A stretch of DNA of 39,079 nt, from positions 1-39,079 of the forward strand of contig NZ_JAACYW010000086.1 of NCBI RefSeq assembly GCF_015356825.1. Reading direction: 5' to 3'. Positions 30,754 through 37,531 of the stretch are shown piece by piece. A program made the position numbers and the translations under genes. Numbering within the stretch: position 1 is the first letter of the stretch; each line of letters begins with the position of its first letter. Source of the DNA: Catenulispora rubra (GTDB taxonomy: Bacteria; Actinomycetota; Actinomycetes; Streptomycetales; Catenulisporaceae). Below the pieces are notes generated by a model. That model was not told the DNA's origin. It ran no database searches and saw nothing but the letters and a program-made list of their open reading frames with translations.

Positions 30754-31659
30754 ATGGCACTGCACGTCATCGTGGGCGCGGGACCGGTCGGCACGGCCAC
30801 CGCGAAGGTGCTGGCCGAGCGCGGCGAGCAGGTGCGCGTGGTGACGCGCAGCGGCTCCGGCCCGGAGCACGCGAACATCGAGCGGGTGGCCACCGACGCC
30901 ACCGACGCCGACCGGCTCAGCGCGCTGGCCGAGGGCGCAGCGGCGCTCTACAACTGCGCGAGCCCGGCCTACCACCAGTGGTTCAGCGACTGGCCGCCGC
31001 TGGCCGCGGCCCTGCTGACCGCCGCCGAGCGCAGCGGCGCGGTGCTCACCGTCGCCAACAACCTCTACGGCTACGGCCCGGTGACCGGCCCGATCGGCCC
31101 GGACACCCCGCTGGCCGCGACCCACCCGAAGCTGAAGCTGCGCGCCGACATGTACCGCGACGCCCTCGCGCTGCACCAGGCCGGCCGGATCCGGATGACC
31201 GAGGTCCGGGCCAGCGACTACATCGAGGCCAACTCGATCCTGTCCTACCTGCTGGCCAAGCCGCTGGAGAACGGCAAGCGCGCCTACGTGCCCGCGCCGC
31301 TGAACGTGAAGCACAGCTGGACCGCGATCGCCGACGTGGCGCGCCTGCTGGCCGTGGTCTCCGGCGACGAGCGGGCCTGGGGCCGGGCCTGGCTGACGCC
31401 GACCACCGCGCCGCTGACCGTGCGCGAGCTGTCCGACCACTACGTCACCGCCCGCGGCCTGAAGCCGGCGAAGCTGACCCAGCTGCCGTACGCGGTCCTG
31501 TGGGGTGCGGGCCTGTTCGACAAGATGTCGAAGGAGCTGCGGGCCACGCGCTACCAGTTCGCGAAGCCCTTCGTCCTCGACAGCACCCTGACCGAGAAGA
31601 CCTTCGGCCTGGCGCCGACGCCGATCGACGAGGTGCTGCGGACGATCCCCGCCGCGTAA
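30754..31659 (+). CDS. NAD-dependent epimerase/dehydratase family protein (extended SDR)
   Basis: 301 residues from an ATG preceded by GAAGAGGAG; an upstream in-frame GTG-type start at 30679 would run through the operator. GAGPVGTA near residues 8-15 is the Rossmann motif, and ANNLYGYGP near 102-110 is the sugar-nucleotide/NAD epimerase-like active region. No clear YxxxK is seen in the usual place, so catalysis may differ and it could be a binding or reductase-like member. It lies divergent to TetR, likely its target, and is followed by an FAD oxidase at 60 bp. Confidence 0.85.
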   Translation: MALHVIVGAGPVGTATAKVLAERGEQVRVVTRSGSGPEHANIERVATDATDADRLSALAEGAAALYNCASPAYHQWFSDWPPLAAALLTAAERSGAVLTVANNLYGYGPVTGPIGPDTPLAATHPKLKLRADMYRDALALHQAGRIRMTEVRASDYIEANSILSYLLAKPLENGKRAYVPAPLNVKHSWTAIADVARLLAVVSGDERAWGRAWLTPTTAPLTVRELSDHYVTARGLKPAKLTQLPYAVLWGAGLFDKMSKELRATRYQFAKPFVLDSTLTEKTFGLAPTPIDEVLRTIPAA

Positions 31660-31662
31660 GTC

Positions 31663-31697
31663 AGTGGTGATCAGTACCTTGGGAGACGATCACCACT
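31663..31697. promoter_or_regulatory. Inverted repeat between epimerase and FAD oxidase
   Basis: AGTGGTGATC (31663-31672) and GATCACCACT (31688-31697) are exact complements with a 15-base spacer, filling most of the 60-bp gap. It could be an operator for the FAD oxidase gene or a hairpin in the leader RNA; no T-run follows. Confidence 0.6.
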
Positions 31698-31719
31698 ACG
31701 ACCGAACGGAACGGGTGCC

Positions 31720-33039
31720 ATGTCCGAGCCCTCCCTGTTGTCCCTGCGCGACGCCGTCCGCGGCGAGGTCCTGCTGCCCGGCGAGGACGCCTTCGACGCC
31801 GCGCACAAGCCCTGGAACCTGGCTGTCGCCCAGGACGTGCGCGCGGTGGTGACGGCCGCCGACGCCGACGACGTCGCCGCCCTGGTCCGGTACGCGGACC
31901 AGGCCGGGCTGCCGATCGCGGTGCAGCCCACCGGCCACGGCGCCTCCGGCACGGCGGCCGGCGCGATCCTGCTGCGCACCGGCCGCCTGGACGAGCTGAG
32001 CGTGGATCCGGAGGCGCGCACCGCGCGGATCGGCGCCGGAGTGAAGTCCGGCGCGGTCAACACCGCGGCGGCCGCGCACGGCCTAGTCGCCAAGCCCGGT
32101 AGCTCGCCGACCGTGTCCGTGGCCGGATACACGCTCGGCGGCGGCGTCGGGTTCTTCGCCCGCAAGTACGGCATGTCCTCGGACCACGTGATCGAGTTCG
32201 AGGTCGTGGACGCCTCGGGGGAGCGCAAGAAGGCCAACGCGACCGAGAACCCCGACCTGTTCCACGCGCTGGCCGGCGGTGGCGGGGACTTCGCGATCGT
32301 GACCGCGCTGACCGTCCGGCTGCACGAAGAGAGTGAGCTGTTCGGCGGCACGACGTTCTGGCCGGACGCCCGCGCAGCCGAGCTGTTCGCCGCCTTCCGC
32401 ACGGTCACGGCGACGGCGCCGGAGGAGCTGAGCCTGTGGATCTCGCGGGCGCAGTTCCCGGGCGGTGCCCCGGCGATGGTGGCGGTGACGGTGTCGTATC
32501 TGGGCTCGGAGAGCGACGGACGCGCCCTGCTGAAGCCCTTCGACGCCATCGACGGCGTCCTGTCGGGGGAGTGGAAGGCGCTGCCGTTCGAGGAGATCGC
32601 CGCCATCACCAACGACCCGGTCGACCCGGCCCCGAGCGTGTCGCGCAGCGAGCTGCTCGGCCGCTTCGACGCCGACGAGATCGCGGCGCTGCTGGCCGAG
32701 CCGGTCGCGCCGCTGCTGGTGGTCCAGGTGCGGCACCTCGGCGGCGCGCTGGCCGGGGCCCGCCCCGGCCCGCGCGGCCCGGTCGCGGAGGAGTACCTGC
32801 TCTACCTGCTGGGCCTGGCGATCACGCCGGAAGGCGGCGCCGCCGTGGCGGCCAAGCAGGCGGAGCTGGTCGCGGCCCTCGGCGACGCGGTGACCGGCGG
32901 GAAGCTGGCGACGTTCCTGGGACCGACGGACACCTTCGCCGACACGGTGTCGGCCGCCGAGGCGGAGCGGCTGCGCACGGTGAAGAAGACGTGGGACCCG
33001 CAGGGGCGGTTCGTGGCGAACTTCCCGGTGGGGGAGTAG
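31720..33039 (+). CDS. FAD-binding oxidoreductase (PCMH/berberine-bridge type)
   Basis: 439 residues. The PCMH FAD domain spans ~35-205: VQPTGHGASG near 64-73 holds the His that commonly carries covalent FAD. GSSPTVSVAGYTLGGGVGFFARKYG follows near 125-149. The second covalent cysteine of bicovalent members is absent (GY where GxC is usual), so FAD is probably attached once or non-covalently. The C-terminal VKKTWDPQGRFVANFPVGE is the BBE tail (KxxYDPxxxF variant). It oxidises an alcohol or sugar-like substrate; the identity is unknown. Probably co-transcribed with the epimerase. Confidence 0.88.
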   Translation: MSEPSLLSLRDAVRGEVLLPGEDAFDAAHKPWNLAVAQDVRAVVTAADADDVAALVRYADQAGLPIAVQPTGHGASGTAAGAILLRTGRLDELSVDPEARTARIGAGVKSGAVNTAAAAHGLVAKPGSSPTVSVAGYTLGGGVGFFARKYGMSSDHVIEFEVVDASGERKKANATENPDLFHALAGGGGDFAIVTALTVRLHEESELFGGTTFWPDARAAELFAAFRTVTATAPEELSLWISRAQFPGGAPAMVAVTVSYLGSESDGRALLKPFDAIDGVLSGEWKALPFEEIAAITNDPVDPAPSVSRSELLGRFDADEIAALLAEPVAPLLVVQVRHLGGALAGARPGPRGPVAEEYLLYLLGLAITPEGGAAVAAKQAELVAALGDAVTGGKLATFLGPTDTFADTVSAAEAERLRTVKKTWDPQGRFVANFPVGE

Positions 33040-33060
33040 GCGGAGTAGGCGGAGTAGGCG
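33034..33060 (+). repeat. 9-bp tandem repeat x3 carrying three in-frame stops
   Basis: GAGTAGGCG is repeated exactly three times at 33034, 33043 and 33052. The first TAG (33037-33039) is the stop of the FAD oxidase; the period keeps frame, so the stop is triplicated in frame. Confidence 0.85.
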
Positions 33061-33120
33061 GGGGGAGTCGGCCGGCTCCGGGCTGCTCGGCCCGGCGCCG
33101 CGCTGGCCGACGGCACGCCT

Positions 33121-33160
33121 CAGGCGGTCTCAGGCGGTCTCAGGCGGTCTCAGGCGGCTT
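33121..33160 (-). repeat. 10-bp tandem repeat x4 across the HxlR stop codon
   Basis: CAGGCGGTCT occurs exactly at 33121, 33131 and 33141, with a diverged fourth unit CAGGCGGCTT at 33151. On the minus strand each junction reads TGA; the HxlR stop is 33152-33150 and later copies place TGA in all three frames. Confidence 0.85.
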
Positions 33161-33539
33161 CCGGGCCGCCTGTCCCGTCGTACCGATCCCGCGCCTCGCG
33201 CATGTTCTCCAGGTTCGCGAACCCCCACTCGCGACACGCCTCGATCGCCGGCAGCAGGCTGCGCCCGAGCGGCGTGAGCGCGTACTCCACATGCGGCGGG
33301 TTCTCGTCGAACACCGTGCGCGTGATGAACCCGTCGCGTTCCAGCGAGCGCAGCGTCTCGGTGAGCACCTTCGGCGCGACCCGCCGCAGCGGCACCCGCA
33401 GCTCCGTGAAGCGGCGCGGCCCCGCCTCCAGACAGAGCACGACCATGCCTCCCCATTTGTCGGCGATCCGGAACGGGGACTCGGCCGAGGGGCAAGCGGT
33501 GTCGAACATCTCCGGGCTCAGGGCAGCACGCTCATCCAC
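33150..33539 (-). CDS. HxlR-family transcriptional regulator
   Basis: 129 residues from a GTG start. The HxlR winged-helix signature is present: RIADKWGGMVVLCLEAGPRRF, ELRVPLRRVAPKVLTETLRSLERDGFITR, and the wing PPHVEYALTPLGRSL. It is divergent from an NAD(P)H-binding protein gene, 57 bp between the starts, which is the usual arrangement for HxlR regulators and redox targets such as quinone reductases. An imperfect inverted repeat between them (33551-33568) is the probable operator. Its stop lies within a tandem repeat. Confidence 0.93.
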   Translation of the reverse strand: MDERAALSPEMFDTACPSAESPFRIADKWGGMVVLCLEAGPRRFTELRVPLRRVAPKVLTETLRSLERDGFITRTVFDENPPHVEYALTPLGRSLLPAIEACREWGFANLENMREARDRYDGTGGPEAA

Positions 33540-33550
33540 AGGTCGAGCCT

Positions 33551-33568
33551 AGTTACGTTGCAGTGACT
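33551..33568. promoter_or_regulatory. Putative HxlR operator
   Basis: AGTTAC-N6-GTGACT, an inverted repeat with one mismatch per arm, between the divergent HxlR and NAD(P)H-binding genes. Assignment rests on position. Confidence 0.5.
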
Positions 33569-33595
33569 GGGGCGACCGGTCCTACCGTCGCGGAC

Positions 33596-34228
33596 ATGGC
33601 GAACATCATCGTTTTCGGAGCCGGCGGTCGCGCCGGACGGCCCACGGTGGCCGAGGCGGCACGGCGCGGGCACACGGTCACGGCCGTCGTGCGCGACCCG
33701 GCCAAGTACCGGGACCTCGCGGCGGATGGCGTGACCGGCGTGACCGTCGTCCCCGGCGACGTCACCGACGCCGCGAGCGTCGCCGCCCTCGCGAAGGGCC
33801 ACGACGTCGCAGTAAATACCGCCGCAGCGATGGACGAGGGGCACTTTGTAGCCGCCGCCCGGGCGCTGGTCGAAGGACTCGGCATAGCCGGAGTCCAGCG
33901 GCTGGTCGCGGTCGGCATCGGCGGCGCCCTCGAAGTGGCGCCGGGCGTGCCGGCTTACGACAGCGACGGGCTTCCCGAGGAAGCCCGCGCCTTCTCCCGC
34001 AACCACGCCGCGCAGCTCCCGTTGCTGCGGGACTCGGACCTGGACTGGGTGGTCCTCGCCCCGCCGCTGGTGTTCCTCGACGAGGGCCCCGGCACCGGTG
34101 CCTACCGGCTCGGCGGTGTCGAAGCCATCCCCGGCGCCGACAAGTTCGCCTACGCCGACCTGGCCCTGGCGCTCGTCGACGAGGCCACGGCGCCGACCCG
34201 CTCGCGCGAGATGGTCGCCGTGGCCTGA
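33596..34228 (+). CDS. NAD(P)H-binding atypical SDR
   Basis: 210 residues from ATG 33596; an ATG-like start at 33563 would add 11 residues over the operator and is less likely. MANIIVFGAGGRAGRPTV carries the GxxGxxG dinucleotide motif of NmrA/YwnB-like proteins. VPGDVTD near 55-61 and LDWVVLAPPLVF near 155-166 match the family. No catalytic Tyr-Lys pair is evident, so it may be a redox sensor or reductase. Likely under HxlR control. It converges with the flavoprotein gene 43 bp downstream. Confidence 0.87.
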   Translation: MANIIVFGAGGRAGRPTVAEAARRGHTVTAVVRDPAKYRDLAADGVTGVTVVPGDVTDAASVAALAKGHDVAVNTAAAMDEGHFVAAARALVEGLGIAGVQRLVAVGIGGALEVAPGVPAYDSDGLPEEARAFSRNHAAQLPLLRDSDLDWVVLAPPLVFLDEGPGTGAYRLGGVEAIPGADKFAYADLALALVDEATAPTRSREMVAVA

Positions 34229-34271
34229 CAAGCCGCCGCCGGATCGCATGGCCGGACCGACCGTCTATATC

Positions 34272-35573
34272 TCAGGCGGTCACCAGCTCCCCGGCTCGAA
34301 AGGAAACCCCGAGATCAGCCAACACGGACCGCGCGGCGCGCTGTCCCGACTCCATCGCCCCGTCGATCCCGGCGGTTCCCCGATGGTCCCCGCAGACGTA
34401 CAGGCCGTGGATCAGCCGCACCGGCCGCCGGAAGTTGTGCGGCGAGGTCATCGCCGGCACCGCGTACGGGAAGTGGTGCACCGCCACGCACTCCCACCGG
34501 TCGTCGGCGGCCTCGTACAGCTCGCTGAGCCGGGCCCGCACCTCCCCTTCGAGGTCGGAGGTGCGGGTCCCGGTGTGCCCGACCACGTTCGTGGAGACCA
34601 GCGTCCGGCCGTCCGGGCTCCGGCCCGGCGCGGCCTGGCTGACCGCCGCCGTGCGCGCCACCGGCGAGCGCGGGTCGGCGTCGACCAGGACCGCCGGTTC
34701 CGAGCGCGGCGGCGGCAGCACGGTCGCGTGGTGGAAGGTGGTCACCGACCGCAGCTGTGGTTCGTGCAGCCCCGGCAGCAGCTCCACCGCCGTCGCCGGG
34801 TCCGTCGCCACCACCACCGCCGAACTGCGCAGCACCTCGTCGGAGGTGACCACGCCGTTCGCGTACACCATCAGGACCTCGGTCTCCAGCCGCACCGCCC
34901 CGGCCGGCAGCCGCTCGGCCAGCCGCTGCGGTATCGCCGCTATCCCCTGCGACGGCAGGCACCACCGGCCGCGCACCAGCTGCCGCAGTGCCAGCTCCAT
35001 CGCCCGGCCCGACACCGACATCCCCGGATCGGGCTCGGCGGCGAACGCCTCCAGATACGGCCGCAGGAAGCCGTCCACGACCCGCCGCGACAGTCCCACC
35101 TCGGCGACCAGCTCCGCCGCCGAACGCTCCGGGCCGGCCAGGATCGTCTCCGGGCGGCTCTGCGCCACCCGCAGCAGCCAGCCGGACTGCCGGCGGCGCT
35201 CGGCCGGCGAGCCCAGCGGGGTGCGCAGGACCGTGCCCGCGCTCACCGCGCCGTCGCTGCCGGCGCGGTCGCCGTAGCGGATGCGCTTGCCGTCCAGCTG
35301 CAGGTCCACGCCGGGCGCGAAACACCCCAGCTCCAGCTTCGCGTTCTCGCCGTGCTCGACGGAGTTCACCAGGTGGAACCCCTTGTCGACGACGAACCCG
35401 GAGACCCGCTCGGTCCCGGCCCTGCCCCCCACCCGGTCGGATGCCTCGACGACCAGGACGTCCAAACCCGCCTCGTGCAGCCGTCCCGCTGCGTGCAATC
35501 CGGCCACTCCGGCGCCGACGACGATCACGTCCGCGTCCGAGTGATGCCGGTGGCTCGGACTTCGCACTGTCAC
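34272..35573 (-). CDS. FAD-dependent oxidoreductase, phytoene desaturase/amine oxidase-like
   Basis: 433 residues from GTG 35573, preceded by GGAGGGG; the frame is open to an ATG 72 bp further up but without a ribosome-binding site. VIVVGAGVAGLHAAGRL has the FAD motif GAGVAG (20-25), followed by VVEASDRVGGR. The C-terminus YVCGDHRGTAGIDGAMESGQRAA is the typical second FAD contact of the phytoene-desaturase/protoporphyrinogen-oxidase clan. No carotenoid genes are adjacent, so the substrate is unknown. Upstream 35574-35782 (209 bp) contains no gene I can support. Confidence 0.87.
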   Translation of the reverse strand: MTVRSPSHRHHSDADVIVVGAGVAGLHAAGRLHEAGLDVLVVEASDRVGGRAGTERVSGFVVDKGFHLVNSVEHGENAKLELGCFAPGVDLQLDGKRIRYGDRAGSDGAVSAGTVLRTPLGSPAERRRQSGWLLRVAQSRPETILAGPERSAAELVAEVGLSRRVVDGFLRPYLEAFAAEPDPGMSVSGRAMELALRQLVRGRWCLPSQGIAAIPQRLAERLPAGAVRLETEVLMVYANGVVTSDEVLRSSAVVVATDPATAVELLPGLHEPQLRSVTTFHHATVLPPPRSEPAVLVDADPRSPVARTAAVSQAAPGRSPDGRTLVSTNVVGHTGTRTSDLEGEVRARLSELYEAADDRWECVAVHHFPYAVPAMTSPHNFRRPVRLIHGLYVCGDHRGTAGIDGAMESGQRAARSVLADLGVSFRAGELVTA

Positions 35574-35782
35574 AGGAGCCCCTCCACCCTCTAGAGCCGA
35601 TCTCCCCGGCGCGCCTTGTGAGCCCGCGCGGCTTGCGCTGGGCACGGCGAAGCCGGCCGAGCGTCGGCGTTTGTGGAGGAACGCCTACCCCTGCGCCGGT
35701 GGCGTACTCTTGCGAAACGCCTGCTGTCTCAGCATTCGAGAACTCAGCGTGTTCGGACCGTCACGCATTTAAGGGAACTGAT

Positions 35783-36685
35783 TTAGCCCATCGCGGCAGC
35801 GAGAGCGGAGCGCGGATCCGGGGTTTCGAACGCGAACCCGGAGTCGGTGAGCCGGGCCGGCAGCACCCGCTGGCTGCCGGTGAGCTCGTTCGCCATCTGC
35901 CCGAACAGCACCCGCAGCGCGAACCCCGGCACCGGCATGACCGTCGGGCGGTGCAGCACGTGGCCGAGCGCCTTGGTGAAGGCGCGGTTGGTGACCGGCA
36001 GCGGACCGGTGACGTTCACCGCCCCGGTCATGGTCCCGTCCACTGTCAGGGTCATGATGTGCTTCACCACGGCCAGGTAGTCCGCCATCCCGATGAACGA
36101 GAAGTACTGTCGGCCGCTGTTGATCGGGCCGCCGATCCCGGCCTTGAAGAACGGCAGCATCCGGGCCAGCGCGCCGCCCGAGCCGCCCAGGACCACGCCG
36201 TTGCGCAGGTGTGCCACCGGGATCCCGGCGTCCTCTGCGGGCTTGGTGGCGGCCTCCCAGTCCCGGCACAGCGCCCCCAGGAAGTCCTCGGAGCCCGGGG
36301 ACTCCTCGGTGACCGGCGCGGTGCCCGTGTCGCCGTAGAAGCCGATCGCTGACGCGGACAGCAGGGCCTTCGGCTTGTCGGACAGCAGGGCCAGCGAGCG
36401 GGCCAGCGTGTCGGTGCCGTGGACGCGGCTCTCGGTGATCTCCCGCTTGTAGGCGGCCGACCAGCGCTTGTCGCCGAGGCCCGCGCCAGCCAGGTGCACC
36501 ACGACGTCGCAGCCCTCGTACGGCTTCGGGTCCGGGTCGCCGAAGGGCGACCAGTGGCGTTCTCCGGCGGCCTCGTCCGGGTGCGTGTGCCGGACCAGGC
36601 GGACGATCTCGTGGCCGTCTTCGGTGAGCGCGGCGGACAGCGCCGTGCCGATCATTCCCGTGGAGCCGGTGATGGCGATCCGCAT
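35783..36685 (-). CDS. TIGR01777-family NAD(P)-binding epimerase (YfcH/SDR39U1-like)
   Basis: 300 residues. RIAITGSTGMIG is the Rossmann motif; VVHLAGAGL, SASAIGFYGD, LRNGVVLGGSGGAL, PINSGRQYFSFIGMADYL and the C-terminal DUF1731-like LTGSQRVLPARLTDSGFAFETP are all hallmarks of the TIGR01777 family. Function is not established; plant homologues affect chloroplast division and animal SDR39U1 is of unknown role. It is divergent from rpsD with 123 bp between, containing an iron box 56 bp from this start, so it may be iron regulated. Confidence 0.92.
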   Translation of the reverse strand: MRIAITGSTGMIGTALSAALTEDGHEIVRLVRHTHPDEAAGERHWSPFGDPDPKPYEGCDVVVHLAGAGLGDKRWSAAYKREITESRVHGTDTLARSLALLSDKPKALLSASAIGFYGDTGTAPVTEESPGSEDFLGALCRDWEAATKPAEDAGIPVAHLRNGVVLGGSGGALARMLPFFKAGIGGPINSGRQYFSFIGMADYLAVVKHIMTLTVDGTMTGAVNVTGPLPVTNRAFTKALGHVLHRPTVMPVPGFALRVLFGQMANELTGSQRVLPARLTDSGFAFETPDPRSALAAAMG

Positions 36686-36740
36686 ATCAGCAGCATAGAC
36701 CTGTGATCCTCGCCATCCCGGGAGGAGGGTCGTCTCGAAG

Positions 36741-36759
36741 TTAAGTTAGGCTAACCTAA
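36741..36759. promoter_or_regulatory. Iron box between TIGR01777 epimerase and rpsD
   Basis: TTAAGTTAGGCTAACCTAA matches the IdeR/DmdR consensus TTAGGTTAGGCTAACCTAA at 18 of 19 positions and is better than the box of the siderophore operon. It is 50 bp upstream of the rpsD start and 56 bp upstream of the divergent epimerase start. Either or both may be controlled. Confidence 0.88.
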
Positions 36760-36808
36760 GTTCCGTGCAGGACGACGGAAGCAGGCGAGACGACAGAGAA
36801 GGTGGTTC

Positions 36809-37423
36809 ATGAGGTACACAGGCCCCAAGGTGCGCCGGTCCCGCCGGGCCGGGGTGCCGCTGACGGCCAAGGCCGAGCGCGTGATGGTGCGCCGTCCGCT
36901 GCCCCCGGGGCAGCACGCGGCCGGCCCGCGCGCCGGGAAGCAGAGCGACTACGGCCGCCAGCTGGCCGAGAAGCAGAAGATCCGCTGGTACTACGACCTG
37001 TCCGAGCGGCAGCTCCGGACCCTGTTCGACAAGAACCGCCGGCGCTCCGGGCGGGCCGGCGAGAACGTCATCGCCGCCCTGGAGTCGCGGCTGGCCACGG
37101 TCGTGCTGCGGGCCGGCCTCGCACCGTCGATCTACGCGGCGCGCCAGTTCGTGAACCACGGCCACGTGACCGTGGACGGCGCGAAGGTGGACATCCCCTC
37201 CTACGCCGTGCGGCCCGGCCAGGTGGTCGCGGTGCGGGCGAAGTCGCGGCTGATGCCGGCGTTCCAGGCCGCCGCGGCCGGCCAGTATGCCGACGAGCGG
37301 AGCGCCGCCTACCTGGACGTGCGCCGGGACGAGCTCGCGGTGACGCTGACCCGCGAGCCGAAGCGGGCCGAGGTGCCGGTCCCGTTCGACGAGCAGTTGC
37401 TGGTCGAGTTCTACTCGCGCTGA
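36809..37423 (+). CDS. rpsD: 30S ribosomal protein S4, cysteine-free type
   Basis: 204 residues. N-terminal S4 segment MRYTGPKVRRSRRAG, the PPGQH motif near 31-35, DYGRQLAEKQKIRWYYDLSERQ, and the RNA-binding S4 domain near 88-150 (LESRLATVVLRAGLA...ARQFVNHGHVTVDG). It has no cysteines, so it is the zinc-independent type; Streptomyces S4 is of the same kind. S4 nucleates 30S assembly. It stands alone, not in the alpha operon with rpsK, rpsM and rpoA, and an iron box lies upstream. It could be the only S4 or an iron-regulated paralogue; this window cannot tell. GAGAAGG precedes the ATG. Confidence 0.93.
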   Translation: MRYTGPKVRRSRRAGVPLTAKAERVMVRRPLPPGQHAAGPRAGKQSDYGRQLAEKQKIRWYYDLSERQLRTLFDKNRRRSGRAGENVIAALESRLATVVLRAGLAPSIYAARQFVNHGHVTVDGAKVDIPSYAVRPGQVVAVRAKSRLMPAFQAAAAGQYADERSAAYLDVRRDELAVTLTREPKRAEVPVPFDEQLLVEFYSR

Positions 37424-37479
37424 GCGGCGCGGGACGGCGGCTACGGGAGGTCCATGGCTCGAAGGAAAGTATCGACGAC

Positions 37480-37518
37480 GCAAAACTGCCCCGGTCCGAC
37501 GGACCGGGGCAGTTTTGC
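37480..37518. terminator. Bidirectional terminator between rpsD and E2 gene
   Basis: Perfect 18-bp arms at 37480-37497 and 37501-37518 with a GAC loop. The outer arm has AAAA upstream and TTTT downstream, so both the rpsD transcript and the convergent E2 transcript meet a stem followed by T-rich sequence. Confidence 0.93.
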
Positions 37519-37531
37519 GAGCTCGTGAGCG

